A DNA stretch of 11,854 bases, taken from assembly GCA_003158495.1 (NCBI GenBank), contig PMJT01000222.1, forward strand, positions 2,331 through 14,184, written 5' to 3'. Positions 1 through 6,384 of this stretch are shown here, piece after piece. The notes below the pieces were generated by a model that made no database searches, was not told the origin of the DNA, and worked only from the letters and a program-made list of their open reading frames with translations. A program made the position numbers and the translations under genes. Each line of letters starts with the position of its first letter. Positions within the stretch are counted from its first letter, which is position 1. Source of the stretch: Chloroflexota bacterium. GTDB taxonomy: Bacteria; Chloroflexota; Limnocylindria; Limnocylindrales; CSP1-4.

Positions 1-46
1 GGTCGCGTGGCACGGCCGAGTGACGTGGCCACGCCCAGCCCCGGGG

Positions 47-931
47 CTACTCCTCGATCGGCTCCACGCGGTACGTGCAGCTCCGGCCGCCCGATGGAAT
101 GTGGCACTCGCGCGTGACCTTCGCGCGGAGCACTTCGCCAAAGAGCTCGAGTTCTTCCTGGCACGCGATCGGGTATGGGCTCGAGACCCCGGAAATGGCG
201 CAGTTGTGTTCGCTCAGCCAGATCGTGCCGTCGGCGTCGCGCGTGGCGCGGCCGAGATAGCCCGTCTCGTCCTCGTAGATCGCCACCTCACGGACCCGCT
301 CCCAGAGCGACGCATTCGTCGGCAGGCGCTCGGCCAGCCGCGCTGCGATGCGAGCCTTGAGCTGCTGGCGCCGTGCCTCGAAGACGTCGTGGATCAGCTT
401 CTCGCCGCCGACGCTCCGGACCGCGGTCAGGATCGACTGGGTCAGGGCCCCATAGTTGGCCGGAAAGAGGTCCTGGGCGGCGGGCGTGAGGTCGTAGACG
501 TGGCGTGGCCGGCCTACGCCGTGTCGGCTCAGGCTGCGTGTTACCAGTGCGGCCGATTCGAGCGTTCGAAGCTGCTGCAGCACGCCGGTGCGGCTTGCGC
601 CTACTCGCTCCGCGATCTGGTCGGGCGAGGCCGGTCCGCCCGTCCGCAGGGCGTAGAGGACTTCGCGCCGAAGCGTGGACGAGGCACCCGGTCCGGGCGT
701 GGGCGTTACCAGCGGCGTCGCCGTTCGGACCCGGCGCTCGATCATCTGGGCGTCGGTCGCGTGCTCGAAGGGGTGAGCCGGGTCGTGCCCGGGTTCCGAG
801 CCGTTGCGGAAATTGGGCCCGAGGCCCATTCGCGCGGCCGTGGTGGCATTGGCCGTCAGGGCGGTCGGGCCGCCATTCGAGGCGGTCGAGGCCGTGGTTG
901 GGCCCGATGACGAAACAGGATCCCGGTCCAT
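47..931 (-). CDS. SufR/ArsR-like winged-helix regulator with predicted Fe-S cysteines
   Basis: Predicted transcriptional regulator of the DeoR/ArsR-type group that includes SufR, the repressor of Fe-S cluster assembly genes. With the start at 931 it has 294 residues. A winged helix spans about residues 85-150 (start LRREVLYALR, recognition part GASRTGVLQQLRTLE, wing GRPRHVYDLTP). The C-terminal domain carries Cys244, Cys257, Cys276 and Cys285, the spacing expected of SufR-like proteins that bind an Fe-S cluster. Residues 1-85 are a low-complexity Ser/Thr/Ala/Pro-rich extension not usual in the family. I chose 931 because codon third positions are G/C-rich from there and lose that bias upstream; no Shine-Dalgarno precedes it, but a TACTTT hexamer lies 7 bases before the ATG. 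Starts at 829 or 745 (232 residues, close to family length) remain possible. The gene is divergent from the DUF1015 gene. No suf gene is visible, so the target is unknown; the downstream gene is outside the window. Confidence 0.82.
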   Translation of the reverse strand: MDRDPVSSSGPTTASTASNGGPTALTANATTAARMGLGPNFRNGSEPGHDPAHPFEHATDAQMIERRVRTATPLVTPTPGPGASSTLRREVLYALRTGGPASPDQIAERVGASRTGVLQQLRTLESAALVTRSLSRHGVGRPRHVYDLTPAAQDLFPANYGALTQSILTAVRSVGGEKLIHDVFEARRQQLKARIAARLAERLPTNASLWERVREVAIYEDETGYLGRATRDADGTIWLSEHNCAISGVSSPYPIACQEELELFGEVLRAKVTRECHIPSGGRSCTYRVEPIEE

Positions 932-944
932 GGCGAGAAAAGTA
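929..944 (-). promoter_or_regulatory. Candidate leaderless -10 element for the SufR-like regulator
   Basis: Reading the minus strand, TACTTT (944 to 939) is followed by 7 bases and then the ATG at 931. This is the spacing expected if transcription starts at or next to the start codon. There is no Shine-Dalgarno before this ATG and no good -35 hexamer 17 bases upstream, so the call is tentative. Confidence 0.35.
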
Positions 945-970
945 GCAGTGCGAGCCAAAACCTGCTCGGC

Positions 971-993
971 CCGACGGCCGGGCCCACCGTCGG
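971..993. promoter_or_regulatory. Inverted repeat in divergent promoter region (possible operator)
   Basis: CCGACGG (971-977) and CCGTCGG (987-993) form a perfect 7-base inverted repeat around a 9-base centre. It lies between the divergent starts of the regulator (931) and the DUF1015 gene (1144), where an autoregulatory operator would be expected. It does not match the CAAC-N6-GTTG pattern known for cyanobacterial SufR, and it could be only a hairpin. Confidence 0.3.
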
Positions 994-1046
994 ACCTCGC
1001 CGTGATCTCTGCTAGACGTGGACTCGCCGTCGCGGCTCCTTTACCG

Positions 1047-1052
1047 TACGAT
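1047..1052 (+). promoter_or_regulatory. Possible -10 element for DUF1015 gene
   Basis: TACGAT fits the TANNNT form and sits about 90 bases before the GTG start at 1144. A second candidate, TAGACG, lies at 1013-1018. Neither has a convincing -35 hexamer. The leader also has a GCCGGC (1107-1112) / GCCGGC (1122-1127) inverted repeat just before the AAGGAG ribosome binding site at 1132-1137. Confidence 0.25.
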
Positions 1053-1143
1053 CCAACTTGACCCCGACGAACGTGCCGGCCCGCCACAGTTGCGGCCCGG
1101 CTCGGCGCCGGCGGTCCGCTAGCCGGCTGCCAAGGAGCCCACG

Positions 1144-2463
1144 GTGCCAGAGATCCGAGCCTTTCGCGCACTTCGCTTCGACCCGGAGAAGGTCGGGGAC
1201 CTGAATCGCGTTGTCTCGCCGCCCTACGACGTGATCGGCCCCGAGCTGCAGCAAAGTCTCCTGGCACGCCACCCCGCCAACTCCGTTCGCCTGGACCTGC
1301 CCGAGATACAGGCCGGCGAGGCGCCTGACGATCGGTACAGGCGTGCGGCCCGGACGCTCGCCGGCTGGCGCGTCGACGGCACGATCCGCAAGGACCCGAT
1401 GCCGAGCATCTACGCATACGAGCAGACGTACCGCGTGCCGGGCAGCGACCAGGTTCGTACCCAGCGCGGTTTCTTCGGCCGGCTCCGCCTCGAGGACCTG
1501 GTCCGAGGCTCGGGCGTGCTGCCGCACGAACGCACCCTCTCCGGCCCCAAGGAAGACCGATATAAGTTGCTGCGCGCGACCGGCGTCAACACGAGCCCGG
1601 TCATCGGCCTTTTCTCCGATCCGACCGGCAAGTCGAACGCGGCCCTGGCTGCGATCACCTCGAAGCCGGCCGACGCGGACGTCACCGACGACGACGGCGT
1701 TCACCACAGGCTCTGGGCCGTGCCCGCAGACGGGCCTCTCGCGAACCTCGTTACCCACCTCATCGAGGCAGCGTCACGCCGTCCGATCACGATCGCCGAC
1801 GGCCACCACCGCTACGAGACGGCCCTCAAGTACCGCGACGAGCGGCGTGGGCAGAAGACCGGCGAGTCAGATCCGGCGGCGGACTACGTCATGATGCTTT
1901 TCCTCGAGACCGACGGCCAGCGGCTCACGGTGCTGCCGACGCACCGCATCGTCCGATCCCTCGGCGAGGACGGCGTCCGCGACCTGCTGGACCACGCCCC
2001 GTGGCTGTTTGACGTCGCGCCCGTTGCCGACCGAGCCGAACTCGAAGCCGCGTTCTCGTCGGTCGACGTGCCCGGCGGGCAGGGCCGGTTCGGGCTCTGG
2101 ACTCGAAGCGGCGGGGCGGTGCTCAAAGCCAGGCGCGGAGACTTCGCTATCTCGCTGCGAGAAGGCGGGGCCGCGCTGCGGAGGTTGGACGTCACGCTCT
2201 TGCAGGCGGCCCTGGATCGCCTGTGCGGCATCAACGCCCAGGCCATCGCCGCCGGTCGGCTGGCGTACAGCAAGTCCGTACGCGAGGCCCTCGATTGGGT
2301 AGATGCCGGTCGCGATGGCGCCGACGCGACCTTCCTGCTCGATCCAACGCCGGTCGCCGAGATTGCGGCCGTCGCCGCCGACGGCGATGTCATGCCCCAG
2401 AAGTCGACCTACTTCTACCCCAAGGCCCTCACAGGCCTGATCATCAACCCGCATGAATGGTGA
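1144..2463 (+). CDS. DUF1015 family protein
   Basis: A 439-residue protein of the widespread DUF1015 (COG4198) family. GTG start at 1144, six bases after a clear AAGGAG at 1132-1137. Recognisable family blocks: VVSPPYDVI (residues 23-31) after the PEIRAFRALRFD opening, a charged LPHERT segment (126-131), the central IADGHHRYETAL block (217-228), PTHR (265-268) and the C-terminal MPQKSTYFYPK block (417-427). The length is usual for the family and all blocks are present, so it looks intact. The strongly conserved His/Arg/Glu in the GHHRYET block suggests an enzyme. I recall some relatives being proposed as free-serine kinases but cannot verify this, so I assign no reaction. It is probably cotranscribed with the alpha/beta hydrolase 51 bases downstream. 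Confidence 0.9.
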   Translation: MPEIRAFRALRFDPEKVGDLNRVVSPPYDVIGPELQQSLLARHPANSVRLDLPEIQAGEAPDDRYRRAARTLAGWRVDGTIRKDPMPSIYAYEQTYRVPGSDQVRTQRGFFGRLRLEDLVRGSGVLPHERTLSGPKEDRYKLLRATGVNTSPVIGLFSDPTGKSNAALAAITSKPADADVTDDDGVHHRLWAVPADGPLANLVTHLIEAASRRPITIADGHHRYETALKYRDERRGQKTGESDPAADYVMMLFLETDGQRLTVLPTHRIVRSLGEDGVRDLLDHAPWLFDVAPVADRAELEAAFSSVDVPGGQGRFGLWTRSGGAVLKARRGDFAISLREGGAALRRLDVTLLQAALDRLCGINAQAIAAGRLAYSKSVREALDWVDAGRDGADATFLLDPTPVAEIAAVAADGDVMPQKSTYFYPKALTGLIINPHEW

Positions 2464-2514
2464 AACCCGACGCGGAGTTCATCCGCAGGGACCGCCCGCG
2501 AGGACGACCTGAGA

Positions 2515-3396
2515 ATGAGTGACAACACGCCCGACGAACTCCACGTAGCCCGACCGCATCCGGTCGGTGCTAACGGCCGCCCGATCCGCAAGGACGAAAT
2601 CGAGATCCCAGAGCGCGGACTCTATGTGGAGTCGTGGATGCCTGAGAGACGCTCGCGCCGCCGGCCGCTGCTCTTCATTCACGGTGAGCTGACCGGCTCC
2701 TGGATATGGGAGCGATATCTCTCGTACTTCGCCAGCCGCGGTTGGGAGGGCCACGCCCTCAACCTGCGTAACCACTTCTGGTCTGAGGCTACGGACATCG
2801 CCTCGGTCTCGTTCGACGACTATGTCGACGACGTCGTCGCCGTGATGGACAAGCTCGGCTACAACGCCGTAGCGGTCGGCCACGGTATGGGCGGACTGCT
2901 GGCGCTCAAGGCCGCGGAGCGGCACTCGGTCAGCGCCGTAGTGCTGCTCGACAGCGAACTGCCGCGCGACCTGCGGCCCGCCGTTCGACGCCACGAGCTG
3001 CGCGACATCCCGGACGTGTACGGCCGCGACCTGATCGGATGGGAGACGCTGCCCGAGAAGCTGCAGCGCGACAACCGCGACCTGACCATCGCCGATATCG
3101 TGCGGCTGCAGCATCTATTCGGGCAGAAGCCACACGACTCGGGCCTGGCCAAGCGAGAGATCCTAGAGGGCGTCCCGATCGATCGGTCGCGCCTCTCCGG
3201 CGTGCCCATGCTCGTCGTGGGTGCCGGTCTCGACGGCACGTCCTCCGCCACCGGCGCGGAGCGCCTGGCCGACTGGCTCGGCGGCACGTACGAGCCGTTC
3301 GGGGCGCATTCGCACTACGGGCTGGTGATCGGCGAGTCGAGCTACCAGCAGGTCGCCGACGGAGTGCGGGGCTTCCTCGAGTCGCACCGTATGTAG
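2515..3396 (+). CDS. Alpha/beta-hydrolase-fold protein lacking the nucleophile serine
   Basis: A 293-residue protein with the alpha/beta hydrolase fold. PLLFIHGELTGSWIWERYL (residues 51-69) is the oxyanion-hole region after strand 3. AVAVGHGMGGLLALKAA (118-134) is the nucleophile elbow. Asp240 (VVGAGLD) and His265/His267 (GAHSHYG) sit where the acid and base are expected. The elbow normally reads G-H-S-M-G, but codon 124 here is GGT (glycine, 2884-2886), so the catalytic serine is missing while the rest of the triad seems kept. The protein may be a non-hydrolytic binding or scaffold protein, use another mechanism, or carry a point change (AGT to GGT is one base). ATG at 2515 follows GAGGA at 2500-2504. 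It is likely in an operon with the DUF1015 gene upstream. Confidence 0.85.
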   Translation: MSDNTPDELHVARPHPVGANGRPIRKDEIEIPERGLYVESWMPERRSRRRPLLFIHGELTGSWIWERYLSYFASRGWEGHALNLRNHFWSEATDIASVSFDDYVDDVVAVMDKLGYNAVAVGHGMGGLLALKAAERHSVSAVVLLDSELPRDLRPAVRRHELRDIPDVYGRDLIGWETLPEKLQRDNRDLTIADIVRLQHLFGQKPHDSGLAKREILEGVPIDRSRLSGVPMLVVGAGLDGTSSATGAERLADWLGGTYEPFGAHSHYGLVIGESSYQQVADGVRGFLESHRM

Positions 3397-3450
3397 GTCG
3401 GCTATGCGCCGGACGCGCGATCCCGGATGGCGCGCACCGTCTGGTCCTGC

Positions 3451-3456
3451 TATCAT
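3451..3456 (+). promoter_or_regulatory. -10 element of tRNA-Glu promoter
   Basis: TATCAT lies 32 bases before the first base of the tRNA, close to a typical bacterial -10. The -35 region is weak (around 3427-3433, ATGGCGC). The hexamer resembles TAGCAT at 5385-5390 and 6460-6465, suggesting a shared promoter style. Confidence 0.45.
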
Positions 3457-3464
3457 CCCGCCCG

Positions 3465-3482
3465 GCCCGCCAGAGGGCGGGC
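3465..3482 (+). other. Short hairpin in tRNA leader
   Basis: GCCCGCC (3465-3471) pairs with GGCGGGC (3476-3482) around an AGAG loop. It lies between the hydrolase stop and the tRNA, downstream of the tRNA -10. It could be a weak terminator for the upstream operon or a processing structure in the tRNA 5' leader. There is no T-run after it. Confidence 0.3.
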
Positions 3483-3488
3483 AACCGT

Positions 3489-3565
3489 GCCGCATTCGTC
3501 TAGAGGCCCAGGACACAGCCCTCTCAAGGCTGAGATCATCGGTTCGAATCCGATATGCGGTACCA
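3489..3565 (+). tRNA. tRNA-Glu (anticodon CTC)
   Basis: A complete cloverleaf can be folded by eye. The acceptor stem pairs GCCGCAT (3489-3495) with ATGCGGT (3555-3561), and the D arm contains the typical Glu-tRNA GTCTAGAGGCCCAGGAC. The anticodon stem is CAGCC/GGCTG (3516-3520, 3528-3532) with loop CTCTCAA, giving anticodon CTC at 3523-3525. A five-base variable loop is followed by the T arm ATCGG-TTCGAAT-CCGAT (3538-3554). The discriminator is A3562 and CCA is encoded at 3563-3565. CTC reads GAG, the favoured Glu codon in a GC-rich genome. The first acceptor pair is a G-U wobble (G3489-T3561), which is unusual. Confidence 0.96.
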
Positions 3566-3579
3566 ACTCGCCGACACCT

Positions 3580-3615
3580 AACGCCCCCGGACCGCGCCCC
3601 GGGGGCGTTCTCTTG
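3580..3615 (+). terminator. Intrinsic terminator of tRNA-Glu
   Basis: AACGCCCCCGG (3580-3590) and CCGGGGGCGTT (3599-3609) form an 11-bp perfect stem with an 8-base loop, followed by CTCTT. The position 15 bases after the tRNA CCA and the strength of the stem make this a confident terminator. Confidence 0.85.
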
Positions 3616-3664
3616 TAGTCGACGGGGGACCACGAGGCCGTCGTCGAACGTCGCAAGATGACCG

Positions 3665-3760
3665 AGGGCCGGGCAATGGCACGGCCCTGAAAGCATGGAG
3701 CCGGTCGGCGGTTCCGGGGCCACGATGGGCCTGGACAGGGCGGCTCCGCCATTTTTGGAG
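3665..3760 (+). promoter_or_regulatory. Structured leader of the solute-binding-protein gene
   Basis: Two hairpins precede the gene: AGGGCCG (3665-3671) with CGGCCCT (3682-3688), and GGCGG (3739-3743) with CCGCC (3746-3750). The second is directly followed by ATTTTT and then the GGAG ribosome binding site at 3757-3760. The second hairpin plus T-run looks like a very short terminator or attenuator just before the ribosome binding site. I do not recognise a known riboswitch class. Confidence 0.3.
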
Positions 3761-3768
3761 ACGGGCAC

Positions 3769-5277
3769 ATGGCGTCTGACAGGCGGCAATCTGGTGCGCC
3801 ATCGACGATTCTGATCGGCCTGGCCCTCGTCGCCATCGCGATCCTCGTCGGTGCGAGCGTGGTCGCATACGCGGCCGCTCAGTCTTCCGGCGATCAGGCG
3901 CACAAGGCGACGGCCTCTCCCGACGCCTCGCCGACGCCCGCCATCCTGGTCGACCAGACGAGGGCTCCGGTTGCCGGTCGCACGACCGTGCGCTGGTTCG
4001 TGGGCCTGGGATCAGGCACCCTCATGTCGCAGATAGAGGCCCAGAAGGCCTTTGTCGCCAACTACAACGCCACCAACAAGGACGGCATCACGATCCAGCT
4101 CGAGGCCGTCGAAAACTCGACCGCCGCGGAGGTCCTGCGGACCGAGATCGCGGCCGGCAACGCGCCCGACATCGTCGGCCCGGTGGGCGTCATCGGTCGG
4201 AATGGTTTCTCCGGCGCCTTCCTGGACCTGACCGAGGAGATCCGGAAGAACAACGTCGATCTGACCGCGTACGACTCCTCTGTGGTCACTTTCCTCCAGG
4301 AGGGCAGCGCCCAGATCGGCCTCCCGTACGACATCTTCCCGGGATACATCTGGTACAACAAGGACATGTTCGCGTCGGCCGGGCTGCCCGATCTGCCGAC
4401 GAAGATCGGCGAGCCCTACCAGGGCCAGCCCTGGACCTGGGACAATCTGGCCAAGGTCGCGGCAAGCCTTACGGTCGACAAGAACGGCTTCCGCTCCACC
4501 GATCCCGGCTTCGACAAGAACGGCATCGTGAAGTACGGCATGGACTTCCAGTGGGCCGACGCTCGCCGGATCGCATCGTGCTTCGGCGGCGGGACGTTCC
4601 TCGGGCCCGACGGCAAGACGGCCCAGGTCCCGACCATTTGGACGGACGCGTTCAAGTGGTACTACGACGCGATCTGGACGGGCCACTACGTGCCGGATGG
4701 CGCCGCCGAGTCAGGCTCGATCCTGGCGTCCGGCTATCCGATGAGCTCGGGAAGGCTGGCAATGAATGCCGGCTGGGCCTGGAGCATCATGTCGATCGCA
4801 TCCGCGGCGGCCGAGTCCAAGGTCAAGAGCTGGGACATCGCTGTCATGCCGTCTTGGAACGGGACGACGACCTCGCCGCTGGACGTCGACACTTTCACCA
4901 TCCTCAAGACCAGCAAGAATCCCGACGCGGCGTTCAAGGCAATGCAGGCCATCATGGCGGACCCGAGCCTGATGACGAACTACGGCGGTGAGCCGGCGCG
5001 CAAGGCCGACCAGGCGGCGTACTTCGCCAGCTTCGACCGGACGCTGGCGCCGATCTTCCCGGGCAACCACGTGACATGGAGTGTCCTGACCGAGATGGCG
5101 ACGGTCCCGGCGATCCCGAGCCACGAGGCGGATATGCCGAACGCGACGAAGGCAAACGCGGACATCACGACGTTCCTCACCAGGCTGAAGAACACGGCGG
5201 GTCTGAACATCGACACGGAGCTGGCGAAGCTCCAGCAGACCCTGCAGAAGGATTTCGACTCCGCAGCTGCGCCGTGA
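3769..5277 (+). CDS. Extracellular solute-binding protein, family 1 (sugar-type ABC), orphan and without lipobox
   Basis: A 502-residue protein of the family 1 extracellular solute-binding proteins (UgpB/MalE-like, COG1653), which normally deliver sugars or glycosides to an ABC importer. Residues 13-36 form one hydrophobic segment ending in VVAYAAAQ, either a signal peptide (possible cut after AYA) or an uncleaved anchor; a Ser/Thr/Pro/Ala-rich linker (about 37-70) follows. Family features are the opening strand TVRWFVGLGSG, AGNAPDIVGPVG (129-140), YDIFPGYIWYNKDMFASAGL, PWTWDNLAKVA and later GRLAMNAGWAWSIM. No cysteine stands where a lipoprotein needs one, although monoderm binding proteins are usually lipoproteins. 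ATG at 3769 follows GGAG (3757-3760). No permease or ATPase gene lies on either side: upstream is a tRNA, downstream an RDD gene. The substrate cannot be assigned. Confidence 0.9.
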   Translation: MASDRRQSGAPSTILIGLALVAIAILVGASVVAYAAAQSSGDQAHKATASPDASPTPAILVDQTRAPVAGRTTVRWFVGLGSGTLMSQIEAQKAFVANYNATNKDGITIQLEAVENSTAAEVLRTEIAAGNAPDIVGPVGVIGRNGFSGAFLDLTEEIRKNNVDLTAYDSSVVTFLQEGSAQIGLPYDIFPGYIWYNKDMFASAGLPDLPTKIGEPYQGQPWTWDNLAKVAASLTVDKNGFRSTDPGFDKNGIVKYGMDFQWADARRIASCFGGGTFLGPDGKTAQVPTIWTDAFKWYYDAIWTGHYVPDGAAESGSILASGYPMSSGRLAMNAGWAWSIMSIASAAAESKVKSWDIAVMPSWNGTTTSPLDVDTFTILKTSKNPDAAFKAMQAIMADPSLMTNYGGEPARKADQAAYFASFDRTLAPIFPGNHVTWSVLTEMATVPAIPSHEADMPNATKANADITTFLTRLKNTAGLNIDTELAKLQQTLQKDFDSAAAP

Positions 5278-5384
5278 GCCGGGGCCGCGAGAGGCCATGC
5301 TGGGTCTGTAGGTGGCGCGTCGCCGGCGCGAACTCTGAGCGGCGGGCGCTGCACGGGGGTGCCGACTCGACCGCTGCGCCCTGC

Positions 5385-5390
5385 TAGCAT
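5385..5390 (+). promoter_or_regulatory. Possible -10 element for RDD gene
   Basis: TAGCAT in the context GCTAGCATGAC lies about 70 bases before the RDD start. The same GCTAGCAT-like word recurs at 6459-6465 before another gene. No clear -35 hexamer is seen. Confidence 0.3.
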
Positions 5391-5462
5391 GACCGGGCCC
5401 GCGGCGCTAGAGGCTAGGGGACTTAGCCCGGATCCGACCGCGCAGCCGATCAGGAGATGGCC

Positions 5463-6143
5463 ATGGCCGACGATCCTCAGCAGCCCACTCAGCCGCCGGT
5501 CGGGGCACCCGGCGCCTGGCCTCCGCCACCGCCGCCGTTCCAGCCGGGTGGCTATCCGCCGCAAGCCGGGCCTCAGCCCGGCTTCCAGCAGCCCGGCTTC
5601 CAGCAGCCCGGTTACCCGCCGCAGCCCGGTTACCCGCCGCAGCCCGGTTACCCGCCGCAGCCGGGCTATCCGCCCCCAGCCGGCTACCCTGGCGCGTACC
5701 CGCCTCCGGGCGGATATCCGCCGCCCCCGTACGGCCAGTCCGCCGGCTACCCGGCGCCAGCCTACGGCTATCCGCCCCGCTACGCCGGCTTCTGGATCCG
5801 AGCCGCTGCGCGGATCATCGACAGCTTCATCCTGGTGGCGGCGATCATCGTCTGCGCTATCACCATTATCGGTATCGTCGCCATTCCGTTCGTGGCGCTC
5901 GGGTACTTCCCGTACCTGTGGTGGAAGCGAGGAGCCACCTTTGGGCAGAGCGCCCTCGGGCTTCGCGTCGTGCGCGAGTACGACGGCGGCCCGATCGACG
6001 GCGGCATGGCCGTCCTGCGCTTCATCGGCACCATTGCCAGCGGAGCGGTCTTCTACCTCGGCTACATCTGGGTTGCCTTCGAGCCCCGCAAGAGGGGCTG
6101 GCACGACATGATCGCGGGGACCGTGGTCATCCACGTCAACTAG
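5463..6143 (+). CDS. RDD family membrane protein with Pro/Gly/Tyr repeat N-terminus
   Basis: A 226-residue protein. Residues 1-106 are a Pro/Gly/Tyr/Gln-rich, presumably disordered cytoplasmic tail; residues 107-226 are an RDD domain. RDD hallmarks are the Arg-x6-Asp of WIRAAARIID (Arg113, Asp120), two hydrophobic spans (about 121-152 and 183-204), KRGATFGQSALGLRVV (155-170, the usual charged loop) and RGWHDMIAGTVVI near the end. RDD proteins are small membrane proteins; some are linked to ion exchange, most are unassigned. I chose ATG 5463 over the in-frame ATG 5457 because GGAG at 5453-5456 is six bases from 5463 and abuts 5457. The tail is encoded by tandem DNA repeats (5574-5675). The gene ends at a strong hairpin terminator and appears monocistronic. 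Confidence 0.88.
   Translation: MADDPQQPTQPPVGAPGAWPPPPPPFQPGGYPPQAGPQPGFQQPGFQQPGYPPQPGYPPQPGYPPQPGYPPPAGYPGAYPPPGGYPPPPYGQSAGYPAPAYGYPPRYAGFWIRAAARIIDSFILVAAIIVCAITIIGIVAIPFVALGYFPYLWWKRGATFGQSALGLRVVREYDGGPIDGGMAVLRFIGTIASGAVFYLGYIWVAFEPRKRGWHDMIAGTVVIHVN
5574..5675 (+). repeat. In-frame tandem repeats (2 x 15 bp, then 4 x 18 bp)
   Basis: Two copies of CAGCCCGGCTTCCAG (5574-5588, 5589-5603) are followed by three identical copies of CAGCCCGGTTACCCGCCG (5604-5621, 5622-5639, 5640-5657) and one diverged copy (5658-5675). They encode QPGFQ and QPGYPP units. Identity of the three central copies at DNA level, including synonymous sites, suggests recent slippage expansion and likely copy-number variation. 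Confidence 0.9.
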
Positions 6144-6164
6144 CTCACCCGCGGTTCTGCAGAA

Positions 6165-6196
6165 GGGCGGAGGCCTCGCGCCTCCGCCCGTTCGTC
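6165..6196 (+). terminator. Terminator after RDD gene
   Basis: GGGCGGAGGC (6165-6174) pairs perfectly with GCCTCCGCCC (6180-6189) around a 5-base loop, followed by GTTCGTC. The 10-bp stem 21 bases after the RDD stop supports termination, though the T-run is poor. Confidence 0.7.
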
Positions 6197-6384
6197 TGCC
6201 GGCCGCCCGCGTTTCGTCAGGCGATCCCGGTCCGGCGCGAGGGCGCCGACGGCTTCTTGCAGGCCCGCGACGAAGTCCTTCGAAGGCCCGCCCGACCCAC
6301 CCGTTCGGCAGCACTGAGACCCCCTTCTCATCCCCGAAATGGTGGGTTCTCACCGCGGTTGGGCCGCTCACGAGCAGCCGCGGT
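6197..6384. other. Non-coding stretch without recognised gene
   Basis: No gene is supported here on either strand. The only structure I see is a stem made of CCGCGGTTG (6354-6362) and CAGCCGCGG (6375-6383), 9 bp with one G-U pair, just before the palindrome at 6385. A short minus-strand open frame (6140-6331) is discussed among the rejected items. Confidence 0.5.

Noticed and set aside
1..34. Possible next minus-strand gene starting with GTG at 34
   Set aside because: Only about ten codons are visible and no clear ribosome binding site sits at good spacing. The palindrome AGCCCCGGGGCT at 37-48 overlaps the regulator stop, and nothing more can be said.
20..910. Long plus-strand open frame opposite the regulator
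   Set aside because: Arg/Gly-rich composition, no ribosome binding site and no domain. It lies antisense to a well-supported winged-helix gene; long antisense frames are expected at this GC content.
932..1417. Upstream extension of the regulator frame to 1417
   Set aside because: It would overlap the DUF1015 gene head to head, is Arg/Ser-rich, and third-position G/C bias is lost upstream of 931.
3616..3768. Known riboswitch before the binding protein
   Set aside because: I could not match the hairpins to any consensus I know; only a generic structured leader is supported.
5574..5675. CRISPR-like repeats
   Set aside because: The repeats are contiguous, without spacers, in frame and encode a Pro/Gly/Tyr tail.
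6140..6331. Short minus-strand frame of 63 codons after the RDD gene
   Set aside because: Codon bias is partly good, but its 3' end runs through the RDD terminator hairpin, it has no ribosome binding site and no recognisable features.
4980..6371. Long minus-strand open frame across the binding-protein end and the RDD gene
   Set aside because: It is antisense to two supported genes, with Arg/Gly repeats that simply mirror the RDD tandem repeats.
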